Positions 5,317 through 12,462 of a stretch of DNA of 14,958 nt are shown in pieces. Origin of the DNA: Candidatus Saccharibacteria bacterium UBA5145 (GTDB lineage: Bacteria > Patescibacteriota > Saccharimonadia > Saccharimonadales > UBA4665). The notes under the pieces were generated by a model. The model was not told the DNA's origin. It did not search any database and was given only the letters and a program-made list of their open reading frames with translations. Position 1 is the first letter of the stretch; each line of letters opens with the position of its first letter. The translations under genes and the position numbers were made by a program. Location of the stretch: contig DHXX01000017.1 in assembly GCA_002413865.1 (NCBI GenBank), positions 28,184-43,141 of the forward strand, given 5' to 3'.

Positions 5317-6825
5317 CTAAAATTTGATATCGGGATAAATCGTTTTGGTCGTTTCGTCGATTTCGTGGCGCAGTTGCGGGAATGGCACGCCTTCGCGGGC
5401 GCTGACGCCTTCAAAAACCCAAAAAACGCGTTCGCTGTAGCCCCAACCGCAGGCCGGCGGCATGCCGTATTCGAGCATCTCGACGAAATCAATGTCGAGC
5501 ATCATGGCCTCGTCGTCGCCGCTATCGCGCATTTGTTGTTGCTCGACGAAACGTCCGAGCTGTTCGAGAGGGTCGTTGAGCTCGCTGAAGCCGTTGCCGA
5601 GTTCAGTGCCAGCCATCACCGGTTGGAAGCGTTGGACGGTGTCGGGACGATCGGGATTGGCCTTTGACAGCGGGCTAATAAAGAGCGGCGTGTTGATCAG
5701 CCAGATCGGTCCGGCGACGTCTTTGCGGATATTTTTCCAGAGTTTGTCGATACCGCGGGCTTTGTTCTCGGTTTGCTCGACTTCCAGTTTATTGGCCGCC
5801 AGGGCTTCTTTGACCTGTTCAATCGTACAATCCAAAGGATTAAGGCCGTAGCGCTTTTGGATAGTCTCGACGTAGTCCCACTGCTCCCATTCTTTAGCGA
5901 GGTCGATTTCGAATTCGCCCAGCTTAAATTGTAGGGTCCCGAAGGTTTCCTGGAGAACATAGCGGTAGAGGTCGGTCATAAATTTCATACCGTCCTGCCA
6001 ATCGGCGTAGGCCCAGTACCACTCCATGGCGACGTGCTCCGGCAAGTGTTCGTCGCTGTAGTTTTCGTTGCGGAAGCGCGGACCGATGTCATAAACCTTC
6101 TCAAAACCAGCTCCCAGTAGTCGTTTAAGGGGCAATTCGTGGCTAATGCGCAAGTAAAAATCTTGGTCGAGAGCGTCCATGTGGGTCACGAATGGGTTGG
6201 CGTCAGCGCCACCGGTGGTGTGTTCGAGGACGGGGATATTGACCTCGAGAAAGTCGTGTTGATTGAGAAAATCACGGGTCGCTTGCCAGAATTTACTGCG
6301 GCGCACAAAGCGATCACGCACATCAATATTGACGTTCATGTCGACGTAGCGCCGGCGCAGGCGTTCTTCTTTGTTCGTGAAGCCGTCGCGCGTGGTCGGC
6401 ATTGGCCGCAAACTCTTAGTCAGGAGTCGTAACTGGCGGACTTCGATCGAGACCTCCCCGGTCTGGGTTTTGATGACTGGTCCGCTGGCAGCGATAAAAT
6501 CGCCGCTATCGAGCAACGGCAGCTGTTCAAAGCCGAGTTGGCTCTGGCTAGAGTCCAAGGGCGCGACCTTGTCTTGGCCGAGGAAAAGTTGGACTTGCCC
6601 ACTCTGATCGCGGATAACGACGAAAGCGATTTTGCCGAATTTACGGATACCGACGACCCGACCAACGACCTGGACGGTTTGATTTTCCAACTCCGTGAAA
6701 TGTTGTGAAATGTCGGCCAGGTTGTGGCTGCGCTCCGCCTGAGCCGGATAGGGGTTGACGCCAAGTTGTTTGAGCTCGTCTAGCTTGCGCAGACGTTCGT
6801 CACGCAGTTCTTTTAGTGTTGCCAT
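5317..6825 (-). CDS. lysS: Lysyl-tRNA synthetase, class II
   Basis: LysRS charges tRNA-Lys with lysine in the cytoplasm. The 502-residue protein has the usual class II layout. An N-terminal OB-fold anticodon-binding domain covers about residues 50-140 (VQVVGRVVGIRKFGKIAFVV). Motif 1 lies around FLEVNIPVLEHTTGGADANP (192-211), and motif 2 is RFRNENYSDEHLPEH (250-264) with the ATP-binding Arg. Motif 3 reads GWGYSERVF (460-468), where most bacterial LysRS have GLGIGIDRL; the essential Arg is kept. The ATG at 6825 gives MATLKELRDERLRKL, a normal LysRS start. The open frame extends to 6939, but that region does not look like LysRS. A TATACT hexamer 9 nt before the ATG and no Shine-Dalgarno site suggest a leaderless mRNA. 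Confidence 0.96.
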   Translation of the reverse strand: MATLKELRDERLRKLDELKQLGVNPYPAQAERSHNLADISQHFTELENQTVQVVGRVVGIRKFGKIAFVVIRDQSGQVQLFLGQDKVAPLDSSQSQLGFEQLPLLDSGDFIAASGPVIKTQTGEVSIEVRQLRLLTKSLRPMPTTRDGFTNKEERLRRRYVDMNVNIDVRDRFVRRSKFWQATRDFLNQHDFLEVNIPVLEHTTGGADANPFVTHMDALDQDFYLRISHELPLKRLLGAGFEKVYDIGPRFRNENYSDEHLPEHVAMEWYWAYADWQDGMKFMTDLYRYVLQETFGTLQFKLGEFEIDLAKEWEQWDYVETIQKRYGLNPLDCTIEQVKEALAANKLEVEQTENKARGIDKLWKNIRKDVAGPIWLINTPLFISPLSKANPDRPDTVQRFQPVMAGTELGNGFSELNDPLEQLGRFVEQQQMRDSGDDEAMMLDIDFVEMLEYGMPPACGWGYSERVFWVFEGVSAREGVPFPQLRHEIDETTKTIYPDIKF

Positions 6826-6834
6826 CGTGCCCCA

Positions 6835-6840
6835 AGTATA
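6835..6840 (-). promoter_or_regulatory. -10 hexamer of lysS, leaderless arrangement
   Basis: TATACT on the minus strand ends 9 nt before the lysS ATG. The -35 is poor. The position is the same as for five other genes here. A GGGG between the hexamer and the ATG is a possible but poor ribosome site. Confidence 0.5.
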
Positions 6841-7034
6841 TCTGACTTCTGGCCCGCCCGCTAGCGCAAAGCCTAGGAGGTAAACTTGGGCCGCGTTTTT
6901 GGGCCCATAATCACAACTCAAGGGTCTCCTCTTCGTCACGCCTGCACAGGCATCATTGGCACCTTCTAGTCATCGTTCTCCACTGGTGACATCACCGACT
7001 TACCACTCGCACCTATTCTTTCCTTTTTCTAATT

Positions 7035-7058
7035 CTTACTTTGGGCCGCCAAAGTAAG
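7035..7058. repeat. Perfect 10-bp-stem hairpin
   Basis: CTTACTTTGG and CCAAAGTAAG flank the four-base loop GCCG. Neither side is followed by a U-tract, so it is not a typical intrinsic terminator. Confidence 0.7.
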
Positions 7059-7089
7059 CAAAACTCCCGACCAGGACGCTCCGCGCGGG

Positions 7090-7207
7090 GCTAAAGATAA
7101 ACTTGTTGCTGCGCCGTCAGAACGCCTTCGGCGGTTCCATTTATTTCTTCATATGAAGAAATGGAACTAGGCAGCCGGCTTTACTCAGCAACAAGCTTCT
7201 CTTTAGC
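7090..7207. repeat. Nested inverted repeat, 22-bp arms with internal palindrome
   Basis: The outer arms (7090-7111 and 7186-7207) match at 20 of 22 positions as inverted copies; both carry GCTAAAGA and CTTGTTGCTG. Inside, TTCCAT (7135-7140) pairs with ATGGAA (7161-7166) around an 18-bp perfect palindrome, TTTCTTCATATGAAGAAA (7144-7161). The whole could fold into one long hairpin of about 118 nt, like a small non-autonomous mobile element or a structured RNA. No flanking target duplication is obvious. Confidence 0.7.
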
Positions 7208-7423
7208 TCCGGCTGCGCTTTATGGTCGGTGTCAGCTTCTGGGCACTAATTGATTAGAACTTGTTGGCGTAACAGGTTGGCGCAACAGACGTGGGGCTAA
7301 AGAAGTGTTAGCTCGTGTGCAGTTTGGGATAAACAGCGAAGCCCGCAAAGGAGCCGCACTAAAGGTGCGGTGAGTGCGGACTGGAGCTGCTTGCCCAAAA
7401 TGTGCCGAGCTTACGCTTCTTCG

Positions 7424-7879
7424 CTAGGAGATTTCGACGATTTGGTAGGTAATAGTCTCGGCTGGGGTTTTGATTTCGACGGAGTCGCCGACCTTTTTAC
7501 CGAGTAAAGCTTGACCAATCGGTGATTCGTCGGATATTTTACCGTTCAGAGGGTCGGCTTCAACGGTTCCCACGACCTGGAATTCCTTGATGGTACTGTT
7601 TTTGAGTTTAACTTTCGAGCCGAGCTGAACTTTGTGGCCGCCGGCTGGTTTTTTGATGATCTCGACGCTTTGCAAAATGTTTTCGAGTTCAGAGATGCGG
7701 GCTTCGTTGCGCTCTTGCTCCTGGCGGGCCGTTTGATACTCGGCATTTTCGGACAAATCGCCCATCTCACGAGCACTGCGAATAGCATCGGCAATGGCGG
7801 TGCGCTTGGCAACGGCACTAGCCAACTCGGTTTTTAATTCATCAACGCCTTCTTGGGTTAGTCTAAATTGTTTCTTCAT
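7424..7879 (-). CDS. greA: Transcription elongation factor GreA
   Basis: GreA enters the secondary channel of RNA polymerase and stimulates cleavage of backtracked RNA, rescuing stalled complexes. The 151-residue protein has the standard two-domain build. An N-terminal antiparallel coiled coil (about 1-75, MKKQFRLTQEGVDELKTEL) carries the acidic tip GDLSENAEY (40-48; Asp41 and Glu44). A C-terminal FKBP-like domain (about 80-151) includes SPIGQALLGKKVGDSVEI. The ATG at 7879 is set by AAGGAGGG about 10 nt upstream. It lies 77 nt after proS, and an extended -10 element (TGCTATAAT) in that gap probably gives it its own promoter. Length and motifs match the family closely. Confidence 0.97.
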   Translation of the reverse strand: MKKQFRLTQEGVDELKTELASAVAKRTAIADAIRSAREMGDLSENAEYQTARQEQERNEARISELENILQSVEIIKKPAGGHKVQLGSKVKLKNSTIKEFQVVGTVEADPLNGKISDESPIGQALLGKKVGDSVEIKTPAETITYQIVEIS

Positions 7880-7937
7880 GGTCAGGATTCCCTCCTTATA
7901 TAGTTGCAGGATTGCAGGCGCAATATTTTCTGGCTTT

Positions 7938-7946
7938 ATTATAGCA
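7938..7946 (-). promoter_or_regulatory. Extended -10 promoter of greA
   Basis: TGCTATAAT on the minus strand matches the extended -10 consensus. It lies about 10 nt after the proS stop codon and 58 nt before the greA ATG, leaving a leader with a strong Shine-Dalgarno site. Confidence 0.6.
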
Positions 7947-7956
7947 ATATGGTATA

Positions 7957-9207
7957 TCAGTCGCCTAATGTTTTAAGTAAATCTTCTAGAGATACGTTCG
8001 TAGCTTCTTGGCTGGTGCGCGCCTTGAGTTCATATGTTTGTGTTTGAACGGTTTTGTCGCTGACGACAACTCGTTGCGGTATCCCCATAAGATCGGCATC
8101 GGCAAATTTCTGCCCCGGCCTTGCGTTACGGTCATCATATAGTACCGAAATATTCGCCGTAGTCAAGCGATTGTATAACTCATCGGCCTGCTTGACGACT
8201 TCCGGGCTGTCACCCAGGCGCGCCAGGTAGACTTTGGCCGGTGCGATATTCTCGGGCCAGATCAAACCTTTATCATCGCTCAGCAGTTCGGCAATCGTCC
8301 CCATCAAGCGGCTGATACCAATACCGTAACAGCCCATAATGATGGTCATTGGTTCACCCATTTCATCGTTCGTTGTTAGCTTAAAAGGTTCGGAAAACTT
8401 CGTGCTGAGGCTAAAGATATTGCCGACTTCGATGCCCTTTACTTCTTCGAGACTAGCCCGCTCGATGCCCAACTCGGCCAAGACTTCGTCGGTGTAGACT
8501 TCCTTGTTGATAGCAATGCCCTTGGCCCGGCTTAGATAGAGCGTGTCTTCGCCCGCGGCGCTGAGCGTTTGATACTCGTGGCTGTACTTGCTAAAACTAC
8601 CACCGCTGGCAAAAGTCATGAAGGTGCTCTCACCGATACCGAGGCGCTTGAAAACGTTAGTGTAGGCGGCTTGGGATTTTAGATAAAACTCATCGTGTTG
8701 AGCCTGGGTCAGCGCGAACGAATACATGTCCTTCATCAAAAATTCGCGGCCTCGCATCAGCCCGCTCTTGCTGCGCAGTTCGTTCCGGAATTTGGTCTGC
8801 ACTTGGTAGACGGCGATCGGTAGGTCCTTATACGAAGTAATGAAGTTTTTGATGAGCGGGGTTAAGTCTTCTTCGTGCGAAAAGCCTAAACCCAGTTCGG
8901 TGCCGTTGACCAGTTTGGTTTTGAACCAGTCGTCGACGACCTCGTCGCTCCAGCGGCCGGTCGTTTCGTAGTGGGCTTTGAGTTGCAAGGCCGGCATTAA
9001 CACCTCTTGACCGCCGATGGCGTCTATTTCTTCGCGAACGATATTGGCAATATTGTTGAGCACTTTCAGCCCCAGTGGCAAAAAAGTGTAAACGCCAGCC
9101 ATTTCTTTGTGGACAAAACCGGCTTGAATGAGCAATTTAGCGTTTTTGGCCGTTTCGTCGGCCGGCACGTTTTTACTGGTTTTCGTGAAAAGTTGTGAAA
9201 ATCTCAT
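7957..9207 (-). CDS. proS: Prolyl-tRNA synthetase, short form without editing insertion
   Basis: ProRS charges tRNA-Pro with proline. Class II motifs are clear: motif 1 around MAGVYTFLPLGLKVL (36-50), motif 2 TKFRNELRSKSGLMRGREF (138-156), and motif 3 GCYGIGISRLMG (292-303). The anticodon-binding domain follows from about 322 to 416 (KVYLARLG, DDRNARPGQKFADADLMGIP). Typical bacterial ProRS is about 570 residues and carries a domain of about 180 residues between motifs 2 and 3 that hydrolyses Ala-tRNA-Pro. Here only a short linker is present (about 215-260), as in alphaproteobacterial and many reduced-genome enzymes. The frame is unbroken, so this is a natural short form. A weak AGGAA site lies about 10 nt before the ATG. 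It is next to rseP and the CPBP gene, echoing the common rseP-proS order. Confidence 0.96.
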   Translation of the reverse strand: MRFSQLFTKTSKNVPADETAKNAKLLIQAGFVHKEMAGVYTFLPLGLKVLNNIANIVREEIDAIGGQEVLMPALQLKAHYETTGRWSDEVVDDWFKTKLVNGTELGLGFSHEEDLTPLIKNFITSYKDLPIAVYQVQTKFRNELRSKSGLMRGREFLMKDMYSFALTQAQHDEFYLKSQAAYTNVFKRLGIGESTFMTFASGGSFSKYSHEYQTLSAAGEDTLYLSRAKGIAINKEVYTDEVLAELGIERASLEEVKGIEVGNIFSLSTKFSEPFKLTTNDEMGEPMTIIMGCYGIGISRLMGTIAELLSDDKGLIWPENIAPAKVYLARLGDSPEVVKQADELYNRLTTANISVLYDDRNARPGQKFADADLMGIPQRVVVSDKTVQTQTYELKARTSQEATNVSLEDLLKTLGD

Positions 9208-9404
9208 GCTGAAAAGTTCCTGTTTACGTTAATTCTAGATCTGGGTAATACAATACAGACGGCCAGCCGCCGGCAAACGCAGAGAAACTAGGGCAATGCG
9301 ATAACTCATGTACCGCTATTGTACCCCAGAACCGGCTCATAATCGCCCCCTCCGGCCGGTATTTGCCTATTATCGGCCCAAACTTCGACAGCGAGCGGAA
9401 ATGT

Positions 9405-10196
9405 CTAATGGACGTGCCAGATAAATAGCGCCACGAAAGCCACACCATTTTTGATGGCGTGCAGAGTGATACTCGCCCATAGGCTGCCCGTCTTTTCACG
9501 CAAATAAATCAGTACCAGCGACAAGACGAACGTGTCGAGAGCCGCGATGTAGAGTGGTCCGGCGGCGCCGCCTTCGGGCAAATGCGCACCGGCAAAAATG
9601 GCACTCGTGACGAATACCGCCGCCAGTGTCGGCATACCCCTTTTGAGGCTGCTGTACAGAAAACCGCGAACCATAATCTCTTCAGTCAGCGGCGGCAGTA
9701 TGACCAGACTGATAAATGTCAGGATTAGTGGTGCCAGGCCGTGGACATTGCTAAAGCCAATCTCTTGGGCCTGATTGACGTTGAGCGCCGGTACGAAGTG
9801 ACTGACCAGCCCGACGCTCAGGAGATAGATCAAGTAATAGGCCGGCACCGCCAGCAAACCGTGGGCCAGATCACTTAAGCGGGGCCGGCGTAGACCAATC
9901 GAAGCGAAACGAGCCCGCTGCTGGCGCAAAAACAGGTAGATAGCGCCGACCGTGAACGCCTCGGCGCTGACTATAAAAACAAACTGGGCGATGATCGAAC
10001 CTTGTACCCAGACGACGGCTTGGGCGTTATTCCAGTGTCGGAGCGTGGGGTAGATTAAAGCCACCAGGCTCCCCACCACTTGCGAAGCATAGTAGACTAA
10101 AATCACAAAAATGACCGCCAACCAGGGCTGCCACGTCACTCGGTTTTGATCGACGGGTGGTTCGGGTAAAACTTCGGGGGGTTGGTTGTTAATCAT
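9405..10196 (-). CDS. CPBP-family intramembrane metalloprotease
   Basis: The protein belongs to the CPBP (CAAX protease / bacteriocin-processing, Abi) family of integral membrane proteases related to Rce1. The 263 residues contain about six to eight hydrophobic segments (for example 24-50, 66-90, 112-134 and 154-170). The family motifs are in order: TEEIMVRG (171-178) with Glu172, Glu173 and Arg177; FAGAH (201-205) with His205; and HAIKN (246-250) with His246 and Asn250. These build the active site within the membrane. The substrate is unknown; in bacteria the family acts in bacteriocin self-immunity, peptide maturation or stress signalling. It starts 30 nt after rseP with no Shine-Dalgarno site, so translation is probably coupled to rseP. 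Two membrane proteases side by side is worth noting. Confidence 0.92.
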   Translation of the reverse strand: MINNQPPEVLPEPPVDQNRVTWQPWLAVIFVILVYYASQVVGSLVALIYPTLRHWNNAQAVVWVQGSIIAQFVFIVSAEAFTVGAIYLFLRQQRARFASIGLRRPRLSDLAHGLLAVPAYYLIYLLSVGLVSHFVPALNVNQAQEIGFSNVHGLAPLILTFISLVILPPLTEEIMVRGFLYSSLKRGMPTLAAVFVTSAIFAGAHLPEGGAAGPLYIAALDTFVLSLVLIYLREKTGSLWASITLHAIKNGVAFVALFIWHVH

Positions 10197-10226
10197 TTAA
10201 AACAGTCGAGTTTGGGTTGCTAAAAA

Positions 10227-11387
10227 TCAGAAAAAACGGCGGACGTCCACGACCGTAATAGCGATTATCAGGAGCATCAGCGTGACGAAACCGGCCAGGT
10301 TGATGACCTCTTCCCGTTTGGGGCTCAGTGGGCGCTTGATTGCCCGGGTGAAGAGCGTAATCCACAGTCGCCCGCCGTCAAGTGCCGGGATGGGTAGGAC
10401 GTTCATAATAGCCAGGGTTAACGATATGACGGCAATGATTAACAACATGAATTGGTAACCGAGGGCGCTGCCGTCCTTGAGGACGACGAAGATACCGACG
10501 GGACCCGATACTTGGCTCGAGGCCGCCGCTTGACCGTGTTGGCGGGCCGCGCTATTGCCCGTCGCCGCCCCGGCAAAGATACTGCCGAGTCCCTGCAGAG
10601 CATGGCCCAGGCCTTGGAAAGTCAGTTTAGTCAGCTGGGCGCTAAAACCGACCGCCACCACCGGTGCCGACCAAGTTGAACGCTGCAAGCTATATTCGAC
10701 CGGTGCGATGCCGAGATAGCCTTTGGGATTATCGGTCTTTTTGCTGGCGTCGACTTCGGCAGTGGTCCGAAGTTTAACTTGGATCTGTTTTTGTTGGCCG
10801 GCGTGGGCGTAGGTGATGAGGATGGTCTGCCCAGCATACTGCTTCGTTAACTTGACGAGCTCTTGACTGTTGGTGACGCGACTGGCGGTTTGGCCGATTT
10901 GAATGATACGGTCCTCGGATTTAAGACCGGCTCTTTCGGCCGGCGAACCGGGCTCGACATAGCTGGCGAGGACTTCTTGTTTGGATATTTTAGTATCGCT
11001 CTTGACCGTGAATTGATTGGATATAAGCTTCGGCATGCCGATAGCGGCTAGGGCTGTCAACATGACGAGGGCGACAATCAGGTTCATGGCGACGCCGGCG
11101 ATCATGATCTTGCTTTTGGCCGTTAAACTGGCGGCGCCAAAACTGCCGGGAGTAGTATCGCTGTCGTGCTCGCCCTTTAACTTGACGAAGCCGCCGAGAG
11201 GCAAAGCGTTGATGGTGAAGTTCCAGCCGGCTTTGGTTTTGTGCTTAAACAAGCGTGGCGGAAAGAATATGCCGAATTCTTCGACGACGACACCGTTACG
11301 GCGCGCCATCAAAAAGTGACCATATTCGTGCACGACGACTAGGCCGATAAAAAGTAAGATTCCGACAATTAGCAATACAAAAGACAT
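10227..11387 (-). CDS. rseP: RIP-type site-2 metalloprotease RseP (M50 family)
   Basis: RseP cuts transmembrane segments of signalling proteins and leftover signal peptides inside the membrane. The 386-residue protein has the zinc motif HEYGH at residues 20-24 in the first membrane helix, a second membrane helix around IAGVAMNLIVALVMLTALAA (96-115), and one PDZ domain (about 135-215, VEPGSPAERAGLKSEDRIIQIG within it). The LDG motif is in NVLPIPALDGGRL (329-341; Asp337 is the third zinc ligand). E. coli RseP has two PDZ domains and about 450 residues; the single-PDZ form is common elsewhere. A TATACT hexamer 8 nt before the ATG and no clear Shine-Dalgarno site suggest a leaderless mRNA. Its substrate in this organism, for example an anti-sigma factor, is not visible here. 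Confidence 0.95.
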   Translation of the reverse strand: MSFVLLIVGILLFIGLVVVHEYGHFLMARRNGVVVEEFGIFFPPRLFKHKTKAGWNFTINALPLGGFVKLKGEHDSDTTPGSFGAASLTAKSKIMIAGVAMNLIVALVMLTALAAIGMPKLISNQFTVKSDTKISKQEVLASYVEPGSPAERAGLKSEDRIIQIGQTASRVTNSQELVKLTKQYAGQTILITYAHAGQQKQIQVKLRTTAEVDASKKTDNPKGYLGIAPVEYSLQRSTWSAPVVAVGFSAQLTKLTFQGLGHALQGLGSIFAGAATGNSAARQHGQAAASSQVSGPVGIFVVLKDGSALGYQFMLLIIAVISLTLAIMNVLPIPALDGGRLWITLFTRAIKRPLSPKREEVINLAGFVTLMLLIIAITVVDVRRFF

Positions 11388-11684
11388 TACTCTCTAGTAT
11401 AGCCTAGACCCTGCGAAAGACCTGAAATTATCGCTAAACCCGTGTCATGCTTTTCTCAACAACCCGAGAACACCTTGAGCAAGTAGGTACTAGCCCGTTA
11501 TGCCCTGCCGATACGCTTCGTAATTGCAGACACCAATGGGATCCTAAAACGAGTTATAGCTTCTCGCCAGGAAAACTATAATTCTATAGGAAGGTTTTCC
11601 TTAAGTTCGGCATATACTCTCGCTGAACGCGAGATTATCAGGATGACGGTGGATTCAGGCTGGCAGCCAGTTTTAGAGCCGATG
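11388..11684. other. Gene-free frr-rseP spacer with hairpins
   Basis: No coding sequence is supported in these 297 nt. Two hairpins are clear. GGAAAA (11570-11575) and CTATA (11576-11580) pair with TATAG (11585-11589) and TTTTCC (11595-11600) around a five-base bulge. TCTCGC (11618-11623) pairs with GCGAGA (11629-11634). GTGTCAT near the left and GGATGACGG near the right faintly resemble the ends of family B repeats. The -10 of rseP (TATACT, 11396-11401) is at the rseP end. Confidence 0.4.
11396..11401 (-). promoter_or_regulatory. -10 hexamer of rseP, leaderless arrangement
   Basis: TATACT on the minus strand ends 8 nt before the rseP ATG. The -35 region is poor. The eight bases between contain AGAGAG, which could serve as a weak ribosome site only if transcription began further upstream. 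Confidence 0.5.
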
Positions 11685-12248
11685 TTAGAGGTTTAAGATT
11701 TCGGTTTCTTTGGCTTTAGCCGCCGCTTCGATATCTAAGCGGACCTTGGTCATAGTGTCGTCGACTTGCTTCTCTAAGCGTTTGGCTTCGTCTTCGCCGA
11801 TCTGCTTGTCTTTCTTTAATTGATTAACGGCATCGAGCGCGTCGTGGCGGGCACTGCGCAACCGGACCATGCAGTCCTCTTGGCGTTGGCTGACTTGCTT
11901 GGCGATGTCGCGGCGACGCTCTTCGGTCAGGGCCGGGATCGGTACGCGGACGATCCGCCCGTCATCGCTAGGGTTCAAACCAAGCGTTTGATTGTTGCGA
12001 ATCGCCGTCGTGATAGCCTGAATGTTGCTGGGGTCGAAGGGTGAGATTTGGATCAGTTGGGCTTCGGGGGCCGTGACGGTCGCGACTTGATTGAGCGGCG
12101 TTGATACGCCGTAGGCTTCGACCATGACGCCGTCGAGCATGGCGCTACTCGCCCGCCCGGTGCGCAGACTATTGAGGTCGGTTTTAAAATGTTCTAAAGC
12201 TTGGGCGAATTTAGTTTGAGCTTGGTCGGTGATTTGGGTTGGGTTCAT
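11685..12248 (-). CDS. frr: Ribosome recycling factor
   Basis: RRF, with EF-G, splits the post-termination ribosome so that it can be reused. The 187 residues match the usual 185. The protein has the long three-helix bundle ends (MNPTQITDQAQTKFAQALEH at the start; AKRLEKQVDDTMTKVRLDIE near the end). The conserved LNSLRTGRAS (26-35), VEAYGVSTPLNQVATVTAPE and DDGRIVRVPIPALTEERR segments are all present. The Arg in RTGRAS is the key contact residue in the family. An AGAGGA site about 6 nt before the ATG supports the start. It has its own promoter after the tsf terminator (TGGACG, 17 nt, TATGAT). In many bacteria pyrH stands between tsf and frr; it is missing here. Confidence 0.97.
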   Translation of the reverse strand: MNPTQITDQAQTKFAQALEHFKTDLNSLRTGRASSAMLDGVMVEAYGVSTPLNQVATVTAPEAQLIQISPFDPSNIQAITTAIRNNQTLGLNPSDDGRIVRVPIPALTEERRRDIAKQVSQRQEDCMVRLRSARHDALDAVNQLKKDKQIGEDEAKRLEKQVDDTMTKVRLDIEAAAKAKETEILNL

Positions 12249-12270
12249 GTAGTCCTCTTGTTATCCCTTC

Positions 12271-12299
12271 ATCATAGGCAATAATCGGCGTTTCGTCCA
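12271..12299 (-). promoter_or_regulatory. Promoter of frr
   Basis: On the minus strand, -35 TGGACG (12294-12299), a 17-nt spacer and -10 TATGAT (12271-12276) lie just after the bidirectional terminator and 22 nt before the frr ATG, leaving a short leader with an AGAGGA ribosome site. Confidence 0.55.
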
Positions 12300-12323
12300 G
12301 AGACTGCCGCCGCCGATACTGTA

Positions 12324-12351
12324 AAAAACACCGGTCTAGACCGGTGTTTTT
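12324..12351. terminator. Intrinsic terminator after the rpsB-tsf unit, symmetrical
   Basis: A perfect inverted repeat with 13-bp arms, GC core ACACCGGTC/GACCGGTGT, is flanked by A5 on one side and T5 on the other. It would form a strong hairpin with a U-tract in either direction. It sits between tsf and frr and probably ends the rpsB-tsf transcript. Confidence 0.88.
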
Positions 12352-12364
12352 AAAGCATTCATAT

Positions 12365-12450
12365 AAGTAGAAAGTTCATAAAGTTATAAAGTTGAAAGTT
12401 AGCGCGGGCTGCGGCTCACTTTCAACTTTATGAACTTTTTACTTTATAAC
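12365..12450. repeat. Palindromic intergenic repeat, family A, copy 3
   Basis: The left arm (12365-12400) and right arm (12418-12450) are inverted repeats of AAGTT units. The GC-rich centre (12401-12417), read on the minus strand, shares AGCCGCAGCCCG with the centre of copy 1. The copy therefore lies in the opposite orientation and is related beyond the simple A+T-rich arms. It lies between the tsf stop codon and the terminator. Confidence 0.75.
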
Positions 12451-12462
12451 CCTGGGCTCTTC

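Larger units (their letters stand above)
6841..7423. other. Gene-free stretch between greA and lysS with several inverted repeats
   Basis: About 580 nt have no supported coding sequence on either strand. The stretch holds a perfect hairpin at 7035-7058, a nested inverted repeat at 7090-7207, and a small hairpin near 7350 (CCGCAC, five bases, GTGCGG). GGGGCTAAAGA occurs twice, at 7087-7097 and 7294-7304. I checked by eye for RNase P RNA, tmRNA and tRNA signatures and saw none. It may hold an unrecognised RNA or the remains of a mobile element. Confidence 0.5.

Noticed and set aside
6826..6939. N-terminal extension of LysRS by 38 residues
   Set aside because: The extension has no similarity to the LysRS N-terminus, while MATLKELRDE at 6825 fits and has a -10 hexamer at the leaderless distance.
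6841..7423. RNase P RNA, tmRNA or 6S RNA in the greA-lysS gap
   Set aside because: No conserved RNase P core (GAGGAAAGUC, ACAGAAA), no tmRNA ends or tag frame, and no 6S-like shape were visible by eye on either strand.
9224..9499. A minus-strand frame of 91 codons between proS and the CPBP gene
   Set aside because: It overlaps the CPBP 3' end in another frame, has no ribosome site and lacks any recognisable protein character; the 197-nt gap appears non-coding.
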